DNA of 5,762 nucleotides from Bacteroidales bacterium UBA1266 (GTDB lineage Bacteria; Bacteroidota; Bacteroidia; Bacteroidales; WCHB1-69): the NCBI GenBank assembly GCA_002308135.1, contig DBVK01000020.1:1685-7446 (forward strand), read 5' to 3'. The position numbers and the translations under genes are program-made. Positions 1 through 5,725 of this stretch are shown piece after piece (the first letter of the stretch is position 1; every line of letters starts with the position of its first letter). The notes below the pieces were generated by a model, which searched no databases, had not been told where the DNA came from, and saw only the letters and a list, made by a program, of their open reading frames with translations.

Positions 1-103
1 TGTTGTAGACCTGCTCGTAGTAAGTGTATTCCTTGCTATACGCTGTAGCAGCAAGTAGTTCCTTGTATTCCTTGACCAGTTTCTCTACCTTGTCAAATTT
101 CAT
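1..103 (-). CDS. Hypothetical protein, N-terminal fragment (runs off left edge)
   Basis: An open frame reads from an ATG at 103-101 to the left edge without a stop, giving 34 residues that begin MKFDKVEKLVKEYKELL. The visible part is hydrophilic and rich in Lys, Glu and Tyr. It looks helical, with no signal peptide or membrane segment. I do not recognise the family and assign no function. The start is supported by a TAnnTTTG promoter element 23 nt upstream and by the lack of another in-frame ATG nearby. The gene lies 49 nt downstream of the rlmN stop on the same strand. Because it has its own promoter-like element, it is probably a separate transcription unit, although read-through from the operon is possible. 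Its bases look more AT-rich than the operon genes. Confidence 0.6.
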   Translation of the reverse strand, partial: MKFDKVEKLVKEYKELLAATAYSKEYTYYEQVYN

Positions 104-114
104 AGTACAGTTGT

Positions 115-129
115 TTTGCAAAGTGCAAA
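115..129. repeat. Short inverted repeat over the start-site region of the left-edge gene
   Basis: TTTGCA (115-120) and TGCAAA (124-129) form a perfect 6 bp inverted repeat with a 3 bp spacer. The repeat overlaps the -7 box at 126-133 and covers the expected transcription start. That position would suit an operator, but it is short and partly made of promoter consensus bases, so it may be coincidental. Confidence 0.35.
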
Positions 130-133
130 GATA
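126..133 (-). promoter_or_regulatory. Promoter -7 element (TATCTTTG) for the left-edge gene
   Basis: Read on the minus strand, these bases are TATCTTTG, a full match to the Bacteroidota -7 consensus TAnnTTTG. The box ends 22 nt before the ATG at 103. The matching -33 box is weak: a TTTG occurs upstream, but only 15 nt away, shorter than the usual spacing of about 19-21. The upstream part of the promoter would reach into the end of rlmN. Confidence 0.6.
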
Positions 134-152
134 CACTTTTTTGAAAAACAAA

Positions 153-1199
153 TCACATTTTTCCGGATTTTTTCTTCGCATTGACCAATTGTCCGCAAGC
201 GGCGTCAATATCCCCCCCTTTGCTTTTCCGCACATTGACAATCAGGTTCTTTTCCAAAAGGGTATGCATAAAGCCCCGGAACACATCGGCATCGGAAGGC
301 TGGAAAGGGGCATAGGGATGCACATTGTAGGCAATCAGATTGATCTTTACCGGGAAGCGCCGGCAGAAATCCAAGAGCAGACGGGCATGCCCCGGACTGT
401 CATTCACATTCTTCAAAAGCATATATTCCAAGGTGACACGATTCCCTGTCCGCTGATGGTAATCCGCCAAGGCGTCCGAAAGGGCGGCCAAAGGGTATTT
501 CCCGCTGATCGGCATCAGCTCCTGACGCTGGGCGGCGTCGGCCGTATGCAGGGAAACCGCCAGATTCACGGAAGGGAGCAGACGGGCCATCTGGCGTATG
601 CCATCGCAATGGCCGGCCGTGGACACCGTGATGCGGGAGGGTGACATGCCCATGATTTCCGGATCGGTCACTTTGTCAATAGCCGCTTTCACCGCCTCGA
701 AATTCAAAAGGGGCTCCCCCATGCCCATCCATACGATGTTGCTTAAGGGGTGGCCGTAACGCTGCCCGGACTCCAAGCGGGCGGCATGCACCTGGGCGAA
801 CATCTCATAGGGGGTCAGGTTACGGGAGTATCCCAGATGGGCGGTGGCGCAGAAACGGCAATGCAAGGGGCATCCCACCTGGGAGGATACGCACAGCGTG
901 CTGCGGTTGCGCGAAGGGATCAGCACCATCTCCACCTCTTTGCCGTCGGACAGACGCAAGGCATACTTCACACTGCCGTCCGCGCTCTCCTGGATTTCGG
1001 AGAAAACGGCCTTTTCCATGGCAAACTCCTTGGAAAGCTGTGCGCGCAAGGCTTGGGGAAGCGAACGCATCTCCTGGAAAGCGCTAAGGTTATGTTTCCA
1101 CAGGTATTCGTAGAGCTGTCTGGCCCGGAAGGCCGGCTGACGCTGTTCCTCCATCCATTGCTGCAGCTGGGACAGGGACAAAGAATGTATATCTTTCAT
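153..1199 (-). CDS. rlmN: RlmN, dual-specificity rRNA/tRNA adenine-C2 methyltransferase (radical SAM)
   Basis: This is a radical SAM enzyme of 348 residues, the usual size for RlmN. The family methylates C2 of A2503 in 23S rRNA at the peptidyl-transferase centre and, in E. coli, A37 of some tRNAs. The iron-sulfur cluster motif CxxxCxxC is at C110, C114 and C117, within the family-typical run LCVSSQVGC. The two cysteines used in the methyl-transfer mechanism are both present: C103 (equivalent to E. coli C118) and C335 in DAACGQL (equivalent to C355). The SAM-contacting GMGEP motif is at 159-163. These cysteines and the DAACGQL ending favour RlmN over Cfr, though that split is best settled by a tree. 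It is the last gene of the operon, starting 2 nt after the prmC stop, so translation is probably coupled. The N-terminal ~95 residues form the usual helical RNA-binding part. No oddities are visible and all catalytic residues are intact. Confidence 0.95.
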   Translation of the reverse strand: MKDIHSLSLSQLQQWMEEQRQPAFRARQLYEYLWKHNLSAFQEMRSLPQALRAQLSKEFAMEKAVFSEIQESADGSVKYALRLSDGKEVEMVLIPSRNRSTLCVSSQVGCPLHCRFCATAHLGYSRNLTPYEMFAQVHAARLESGQRYGHPLSNIVWMGMGEPLLNFEAVKAAIDKVTDPEIMGMSPSRITVSTAGHCDGIRQMARLLPSVNLAVSLHTADAAQRQELMPISGKYPLAALSDALADYHQRTGNRVTLEYMLLKNVNDSPGHARLLLDFCRRFPVKINLIAYNVHPYAPFQPSDADVFRGFMHTLLEKNLIVNVRKSKGGDIDAACGQLVNAKKKSGKM

Positions 1200-1201
1200 T
1201 T

Positions 1202-2053
1202 TTAGATTTTTATCGCTTTAATCATACGGCATTTGCCCTGCATGTCCCGCCTCAGCTCCAAGCCGTCAAAGGCATAGGAACGAAGCAGGGCCAGGGTTTC
1301 CCCGGAAAGGGCTTCGTTTATTTCCATAAACCATTGCCCACCAGGCTCCAAGGCATATTGAGCCCATTCGGCCAAGGCACGGTAGAACAACAAGGGGTCG
1401 CTGTCCGGCACAAACAGCGCCATGGAAGGCTCGTGCGCCTTCACCCTTTCGGACATGCCTGCCCGCTCCTGTTCCCGCACATAAGGCGGATTGCTGAGCA
1501 TGAGGCGGTAGGCGGACTTCTCCTCTTCAGAGCGTTGCAAAGCCAAAAGGTCCCTTTCTTCCCAACGGACAGAAACCGCCTGCCGTCTGGCATTTTCACG
1601 GGCCACCTGCAAGGCCTCCGCGCTCACATCCCATCCCACACAGCGCCAGGAGGGTCTTTCCTTGGCCAAAGTTATGGCTATGCATCCGCTGCCGGTGCAC
1701 CAGTCCGCGACACGGATGGCTTGCTCCCGTCCATGCCCATCCAAGGCCCAGCGCACCAGCTCCTCCGTTTCAGGACGGGGAATCAGCACCCTTTCGTCCA
1801 CATAAAAGGGACGGCCGTAAAACCAGGCTTCCCGCAGCACATACTGAAGCGGCCTGCCAAGTTCCAGCTCCCGCAGCGCAGACATGATCCCTTGCTCCAC
1901 CGTCCCATCCGTGGGGTAATCGGGGTTCAAGGCCGTGAACAGCGCGTCCTTTCCGGTGTAATGCTCCATAAGCAACTGTGCCGCCGATCGGGACTCCTGC
2001 CCCAGAAAAGCCAAGCGTTCGCGCACCTTCCCTGCCAACACGCCTATTTGCAT
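1202..2053 (-). CDS. prmC: PrmC, release-factor glutamine N5-methyltransferase
   Basis: This cytoplasmic SAM-dependent methyltransferase modifies the glutamine of the GGQ motif in release factors RF1 and RF2, which makes termination efficient. At 283 residues it has normal length: a helical release-factor-binding domain at about 1-80, then a Rossmann-fold domain. Diagnostic motifs are IPRPETE (91-97), which separates PrmC from the ribosomal-protein methyltransferase PrmB, and the substrate-glutamine-binding NPPY (188-191). SAM motif I reads DWCTGSG (117-123), so Cys119 replaces the usual first glycine. The same CTGSG form occurs in PrmB, so this should be tolerated. The ATG at 2053 lies inside the end of the upstream ureohydrolase gene, giving a 10 nt overlap in a different frame and suggesting translational coupling. 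rlmN follows after 2 nt. No release-factor gene is adjacent in this window, so the assignment rests on motifs. Confidence 0.93.
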   Translation of the reverse strand: MQIGVLAGKVRERLAFLGQESRSAAQLLMEHYTGKDALFTALNPDYPTDGTVEQGIMSALRELELGRPLQYVLREAWFYGRPFYVDERVLIPRPETEELVRWALDGHGREQAIRVADWCTGSGCIAITLAKERPSWRCVGWDVSAEALQVARENARRQAVSVRWEERDLLALQRSEEEKSAYRLMLSNPPYVREQERAGMSERVKAHEPSMALFVPDSDPLLFYRALAEWAQYALEPGGQWFMEINEALSGETLALLRSYAFDGLELRRDMQGKCRMIKAIKI

Positions 2054-2904
2054 GCCTCGCGCTTTTTCACCATCTTGGTGATGAGTTTATATACCAGCAC
2101 CGCAGCCAGCACATCGGAGGCTTTCGCTTCGGGGTTAGGGCAAAGCTCCACCACGTCAAAACCTACAATTTCATGTGCCTGAAGCACATAGTCTATGAAA
2201 TCCAGCACCTGCCGCCAGGCCATGCCGCCAGGGAAAGGCGTGCCGGTCGAAGGCAGCACGGAAGGGTCAAAGGCATCCAGGTCAACGGTCAGGTACACCT
2301 GTCCGCTCAAACCGGAGGCGGCCCTTTCCATCCAGGCTTTATCCGTATGCAGCTGATGGGCGTAGACGGTCGTGGCTTCGTCCAGCTCCGCCTTCTCCTC
2401 TATGCACACGCTGCGTATACCCACCTGAACCACCGGACAATGCTCCTTCACCCGCTTCATGACACAGGCGTGATTGTAGCGGGATCCTTGGTAGGATTCC
2501 CGCATGTCCGCGTGGGCATCCAACTGAAGCACAGACAGCTGCGGAAATTTTTCCGCGTATGCGCAGACGCTGCCCACCGTAACGGAATGCTCGCCGCCCA
2601 GCACTATGGGCGTTTTGCCGTCATTCAGCAAGGCCAGGGTGCGCCGCTTCACCTCCTCTACCATAGCTTCGGGCGTATGGCTGACATTTACCGGCGCTGC
2701 CGTGTGTATGCCGTGGGAATAGACTTCCATGCCCTCCTCCACGTCATAGAGCTCAATGCTGTCCGAGGCGTCAATGATGGCCTGGGGGCCTTTGTCCGCC
2801 CCTTTCACATAGGTGCTGGTCCCGTCATAGGGAACGGGAAGCAGCACGAATTCGGCCTGATTGTAGGATGCGTATGCCGCATCCATGTCCAAAAAATATT
2901 CCAT
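2044..2904 (-). CDS. speB: Agmatinase-family ureohydrolase (probable SpeB)
   Basis: This is a binuclear manganese hydrolase of the arginase/agmatinase superfamily, 286 residues long and so in the short bacterial/archaeal agmatinase range. The likely reaction is agmatine plus water to putrescine plus urea, in polyamine synthesis. All six expected metal ligands are visible: H106 in GGEHS, D129, H131 and D133 in DAHAD, and D208 and D210 in TVDLD. The conserved acidic residue E253 lies in FDVVELCP. A YNHA stretch (143-146) sits where agmatinases carry a substrate-loop histidine. I chose the ATG at 2904 because the family's N-terminus begins there (MEYFLDMD). A longer in-frame start at 3048 would only read through the end of pgi in the wrong frame. 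The start lies 7 nt after the pgi stop and the 3' end overlaps prmC by 10 nt. No arginine decarboxylase gene is visible, so a different guanidino substrate cannot be excluded. Confidence 0.85.
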   Translation of the reverse strand: MEYFLDMDAAYASYNQAEFVLLPVPYDGTSTYVKGADKGPQAIIDASDSIELYDVEEGMEVYSHGIHTAAPVNVSHTPEAMVEEVKRRTLALLNDGKTPIVLGGEHSVTVGSVCAYAEKFPQLSVLQLDAHADMRESYQGSRYNHACVMKRVKEHCPVVQVGIRSVCIEEKAELDEATTVYAHQLHTDKAWMERAASGLSGQVYLTVDLDAFDPSVLPSTGTPFPGGMAWRQVLDFIDYVLQAHEIVGFDVVELCPNPEAKASDVLAAVLVYKLITKMVKKREACK

Positions 2905-2911
2905 CGCGCTG

Positions 2912-4225
2912 TTATTTGCGCCGCATGCGCTCCTGCAAAGCGGCTGCGGACTCCTCGTAACCGGGTTTGCCCAAGAGGGCGAACATGTTCTTTTTATAGG
3001 CTTCCACGCCCGGCTGGTCAAAAGGATTGACATCCAACAGATAAGCACTGACCGCGCATGCGAACTCGAAGAAATAGATCAATTGTCCCAAGTGGTCCGC
3101 ATCCAGCGTTTCCATCCGCAGCGAGAGGGAAGGCACCCCGCCGTCCTCATGCGCCAGCACCGTACCCGAGCAGGCTTGGCGGTTGATTTCATGCAAACGC
3201 CTTCCTCCCAGATAGTTCAGGGCATCCCCATTGTCCGTTTCCGGCAAAAGCGGCACTTCGCAATGCCGTTGCGGACGCTCCACGTCCAAGAAGGTTTCCC
3301 ACATCAGGCGGCTGCCCTCCTGCATGAACTGTCCCATGGAATGCAAGTCCGTGGTATACACCACTCCGGCGGGAAACACCCCTTTCCGCTCCTTGCCCTC
3401 GCTTTCTCCGAAAAGCTGCTTCCACCATTCGATGAAATACTGCAGTTTGGGTTCGAAGGTGGCCATGACCTCTATGGAAAAGCCCTGACGGTACAAGGCG
3501 TTGCGGAGGCAGGCGTAGCGCACCGCAGGGTGCCGCTCCGACTGCTCCCGTATAGCCTGGCACATACGCACCGCACCATTCACCAAGGGATTGATGTCAA
3601 TACCGGCCACGGCCACCGGAAGCAGCCCAACGGGACTGAGCACCGAATAGCGTCCGCCCACATCGTCCGGCAGCACATAGGCCGGATAATGCTTCTGTCC
3701 GGCCAAGGCCTTCAGGGCGCCTTTGGCGCGGTCGGTGATGCAGACAATGCGTTCCGCCGCACGGCTGCCGTACTTTTTTTCGCAATGCTGCCGCAGCAAA
3801 CGGAATGCCACAGCGGTTTCTGTCGTGGTGCCCGATTTGGATATCACAATGACGGAATAATCCACGGTGTCCAAATACGCCAGCAGCTCGGCATAATAAT
3901 CTTCGGAAAGGTGATGTCCGGCATACAGTATGCGCACGGCATCCGCATCGGGGAAAGCCGGGGACAAAGCCTCTATCCCCGCCCTGGCGCCCAGGTAGGA
4001 TCCGCCTATACCGGCAACCACCACGCAACGGGACTGGCGACGCAGCCTTTCCGCTTCCTGCTGCAACTGTTCCAGCAAGCCGGATGGGGCGAGCGCGCCC
4101 GGATCCATCCATCCCAAAAAATCATTCATACGGCCGCTGCGCCCGCACAGCATGCGGTATGCATCCGCCACTTCCTGCGCGGGAAGCGGGGGGGCGACAA
4201 ACGTATTCCTCTGAAGTGTAATCAT
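2912..4225 (-). CDS. pgi: Glucose-6-phosphate isomerase
   Basis: This cytoplasmic enzyme interconverts glucose 6-phosphate and fructose 6-phosphate at the entry to glycolysis and gluconeogenesis. The 437 residues place it in the short bacterial class (about 440-450 residues, Bacillus-like) rather than the ~550-residue E. coli class. Two SIS sugar-phosphate domains are evident. The first has GIGGSYLGA (72-80) and the phosphate-binding ISKSGTTTET (128-137). Both family signatures are present: DDVGGRYSVLSPVG (187-200) and the C-terminal NPFDQPGVEAYK (400-411). By alignment with E. coli, the likely catalytic residues are E274 (in FGES), H295 (in DLHSMGQ) and K411. The ATG at 4225 starts right before the conserved region. 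It lies 42 nt downstream of the tadA stop across an AT-rich gap with no clear promoter or hairpin, so co-transcription with tadA is likely. Nothing is truncated or missing. Confidence 0.95.
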   Translation of the reverse strand: MITLQRNTFVAPPLPAQEVADAYRMLCGRSGRMNDFLGWMDPGALAPSGLLEQLQQEAERLRRQSRCVVVAGIGGSYLGARAGIEALSPAFPDADAVRILYAGHHLSEDYYAELLAYLDTVDYSVIVISKSGTTTETAVAFRLLRQHCEKKYGSRAAERIVCITDRAKGALKALAGQKHYPAYVLPDDVGGRYSVLSPVGLLPVAVAGIDINPLVNGAVRMCQAIREQSERHPAVRYACLRNALYRQGFSIEVMATFEPKLQYFIEWWKQLFGESEGKERKGVFPAGVVYTTDLHSMGQFMQEGSRLMWETFLDVERPQRHCEVPLLPETDNGDALNYLGGRRLHEINRQACSGTVLAHEDGGVPSLSLRMETLDADHLGQLIYFFEFACAVSAYLLDVNPFDQPGVEAYKKNMFALLGKPGYEESAAALQERMRRK

Positions 4226-4267
4226 TTTATGCTTGATTTATCTGTTTATTAAATACTAATGGTATGC

Positions 4268-4756
4268 TCATTTATCCGTCGGCAAACCCTTTCCGGCGGA
4301 GGCTTTGCGCTTGCGGCTGAAAAACGCCTGAAGCAGCGCAGCACATTCGGTGGCAAGCACACCGGAAACGACCTTGGTTTTGGGATGGTACAGCGCCTGC
4401 CTGTCCACCTGGGTGTGCTTGGCATCGGTGGCGCCATAGACAATACGGCCGATTTGGGTCCAGTACGCCGCCCCCGCGCACATGGGGCAGGGTTCCAAGG
4501 TGACGTACAGCGTGCATTCCTGCAGATATTTGGCCCCTATGGCGTCCGACGCGGCGGTAAATGCCTGCATTTCGGCATGGGCCGTCACGTCACAGAGGGT
4601 TTCCGTGCGGTTATAGGCACGTGCCAGCACCCTGCCGCCGCCTACAATAACCGCCCCAATGGGCACTTCACCGGCCTCCAGGGCTTTTTCCGCCTCCGCC
4701 AGCGCCTGCCGCATCCATAACACATCCTCTTCCGTCCGATGTTCCCCTTTCCGCAT
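4268..4756 (-). CDS. tadA: TadA, tRNA-specific adenosine deaminase
   Basis: This zinc-dependent deaminase converts A34 to inosine in the anticodon of tRNA-Arg(ACG), letting one tRNA read three arginine codons. It has 162 residues with the cytidine/deoxycytidylate deaminase fold. The zinc and catalytic site is complete: H60 and the proton-shuttle E62 in AHAE, then C90 and C93 in PCPMC. The upstream stretch VPIGAVIV (31-38) and the flanking ~YNRTE (49-53) are typical of TadA rather than guanine or cytosine deaminases. The C-terminal ~18 residues are a basic Lys/Arg-rich tail, plausible for tRNA contact. It is the first gene of the minus-strand operon. A promoter element lies about 57 nt upstream at 4814-4821, and the leader between may fold into a hairpin. 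The start at 4756 gives a short N-terminal extension (MRKGEHRTEED) before the first helix. The next in-frame Met (M15) would cut into that helix, so it is less likely. Confidence 0.92.
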   Translation of the reverse strand: MRKGEHRTEEDVLWMRQALAEAEKALEAGEVPIGAVIVGGGRVLARAYNRTETLCDVTAHAEMQAFTAASDAIGAKYLQECTLYVTLEPCPMCAGAAYWTQIGRIVYGATDAKHTQVDRQALYHPKTKVVSGVLATECAALLQAFFSRKRKASAGKGLPTDK

Positions 4757-4788
4757 AAATCACAATAAAATAAGCTGTCTATGCCTTA

Positions 4789-4809
4789 CTGTCCGAGCCG
4801 TCCGAACAG
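4789..4809 (-). promoter_or_regulatory. Possible 5'-terminal hairpin in the tadA operon leader
   Basis: As RNA on the minus strand, CUGUUCGG can pair with UCGGACAG as an 8 bp stem (including two G-U pairs) around a 5 nt loop, ACGGC. It sits at or within a few bases of the predicted transcript start. Such a position could protect the 5' end from degradation. It does not resemble a riboswitch I know, and the pairing is short enough to be chance. Confidence 0.35.
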
Positions 4810-4813
4810 AATG

Positions 4814-4821
4814 CAAAGATA
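4814..4821 (-). promoter_or_regulatory. Promoter -7 element (TATCTTTG) for the tadA operon
   Basis: The minus strand reads TATCTTTG, a full match to the Bacteroidota TAnnTTTG element. A TTTG at 4846-4843 (minus) lies 21 nt upstream and is a reasonable -33 box, making this the best-formed promoter in the window. Transcription would start near 4807-4810, leaving a leader of about 50 nt before the tadA ATG at 4756. No comparable element was found in the gaps inside the operon. Confidence 0.7.
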
Positions 4822-4904
4822 GCGCTTTTAGGCAAATCTTTCCAAAAGAATAAAATTTATGGCATTTTTTTTCGGAAAATGGATATTGTTATTTGAAAAA
4901 TAGC

Positions 4905-4912
4905 TATTTTTG
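4905..4912 (+). promoter_or_regulatory. Promoter -7 element (TATTTTTG) for the T9SS cargo gene
   Basis: TATTTTTG matches the Bacteroidota TAnnTTTG element and ends 48 nt before the ATG at 4961. The candidate -33 box is a TTG at 4886-4888, 16 nt upstream, which is shorter than ideal. The leader that follows is strongly A/T-rich and ends in ATCAAAAAAC directly before ATG, with no Shine-Dalgarno sequence, as is normal in this phylum. Confidence 0.65.
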
Positions 4913-4960
4913 CACTTTGAATCGAAAACTGTATTAACTATTAACTTAAAATCAAAAAAC

Positions 4961-5668
4961 ATGAAAAAATTATTCGCTTTATTAGTGGTTGCTTTCTGCT
5001 TCAGCTCTGTCGTGAACGCCCAGACCGTAAAGTATCTGCTTTATGTTCAGAACAATGAACCGTACTTGTTCGACTCTCTGAAATTCAATAACATAGACCG
5101 CAGCAAATCCTACAAATTCCCCTTGTATATGGTGCTTAACAACAACACCCAAGCGTCCCTTAACGCAAACGACACCGTTCAAGTGGAACTCTCCTTCAAC
5201 CAATCACCCATGAACCTGGCTCTTACCATAAATAAGGAAGTGGAAAAAGACTCCAACATCGTGGTTAACCTGTCTGATCTTGCCTTCAAGGCTTCCGCTT
5301 TCAATGAAGGCCTTTTGGCCAACACCCTGTGCGCCAAAGTCACGAAAGTTTACACCAACAGCACCTATTCGGATGTGACCGACGAAGGTTTCTGCGGTGC
5401 GTTCACCACTGAATTCACCACCAATGTCGCTGAAGCCGAGATGGAAGCCATCCGCATCTATCCGAACCCCGTGCGCAACAACCTGAGCATTGAAAACGCC
5501 AGCAACATCACTGTGAATGTGTACGCCGCCAACGGCCAGCTGGTCAAAACAGCCCAAGTGAACGGCAACGCCAACATCAACATGGAAGACCTGAGCAACG
5601 GCCTCTACATTGTCAAAATGCAGAACGCACAGGCCACCCGCGTGGAGAAAATCCAAGTGATCCGTTAA
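4961..5668 (+). CDS. Secreted protein of unknown function with T9SS type A sorting domain
   Basis: The 235-residue precursor starts with a classic signal peptide (MKKLFALLVVAFCFSSVVNA), with probable cleavage after A20, leaving Gln21 at the mature N-terminus. The C-terminal ~72 residues (164-235) match the T9SS type A sorting domain. They include the IYPNP motif (166-170), VYAANGQLV (187-195), the LSNGLYIVKM stretch (211-220) and a basic ending, EKIQVIR. In the known pathway such proteins cross the inner membrane by Sec, cross the outer membrane through the Type IX system, and are anchored or released after the domain is removed. The middle (21-163) is Asn-rich and beta-like, with two cysteines (C124, C145) that could form a disulfide. 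I recognise no enzymatic motif in it. The ATG at 4961 is chosen because it begins the signal peptide; an upstream in-frame TTG at 4910 lies inside the promoter box. It is a single-gene unit, divergent from tadA and closed by a terminator. Confidence 0.88.
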   Translation: MKKLFALLVVAFCFSSVVNAQTVKYLLYVQNNEPYLFDSLKFNNIDRSKSYKFPLYMVLNNNTQASLNANDTVQVELSFNQSPMNLALTINKEVEKDSNIVVNLSDLAFKASAFNEGLLANTLCAKVTKVYTNSTYSDVTDEGFCGAFTTEFTTNVAEAEMEAIRIYPNPVRNNLSIENASNITVNVYAANGQLVKTAQVNGNANINMEDLSNGLYIVKMQNAQATRVEKIQVIR

Positions 5669-5696
5669 TCCGGACACCGGAAACACCCATAAAAGC

Positions 5697-5725
5697 AGAA
5701 GCGGCTCCATTCAGGAGCCGCTTCT
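5697..5725. terminator. Hairpin terminator after the T9SS cargo gene, possibly bidirectional
   Basis: AGAAGCGGCTCC (5697-5708) and GGAGCCGCTTCT (5714-5725) form a perfect 12 bp, GC-rich stem with a 5 nt loop, 28 nt after the stop codon. On the plus strand the tail is only moderately T-rich (CTTAT). On the minus strand the hairpin is followed by GCTTTTATG. It may therefore also stop transcription arriving from the right. Confidence 0.85.

Noticed and set aside
137..148. T-run/A-run inverted repeat after rlmN as an operon terminator
   Set aside because: TTTTTT-G-AAAAA contains no GC pairs and a one-base loop, so it is not a credible terminator hairpin. The operon's true 3' end is not evident here.
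1334..3030. Long overlapping plus-strand open frames (1334-2182 and 1978-3030)
   Set aside because: Both are antisense to prmC and the ureohydrolase gene, carry no recognisable motif, and overlap each other. They are shadows created by codon bias.
2905..3048. 48-codon N-terminal extension of the ureohydrolase
   Set aside because: It would read the end of pgi in another frame. The family's N-terminus begins at the ATG at 2904, and the resulting 7 nt gap is typical of an operon.
2885..4252. A 455-codon plus-strand open frame, longer than pgi itself
   Set aside because: It lies antisense to pgi, which has intact family signatures. Its translation shows no recognisable domain and is rich in His, Gln and Arg, as expected from the complement of a GC-rich gene.
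4226..4267. Possible internal promoter or regulatory element between tadA and pgi
   Set aside because: The 42 nt are AT-rich, but I find no TAnnTTTG box or stable hairpin on the minus strand.
4910..4960. Upstream TTG start for the T9SS cargo gene
   Set aside because: The TTG is part of the promoter -7 box. The residues it would add precede and bury the signal peptide.
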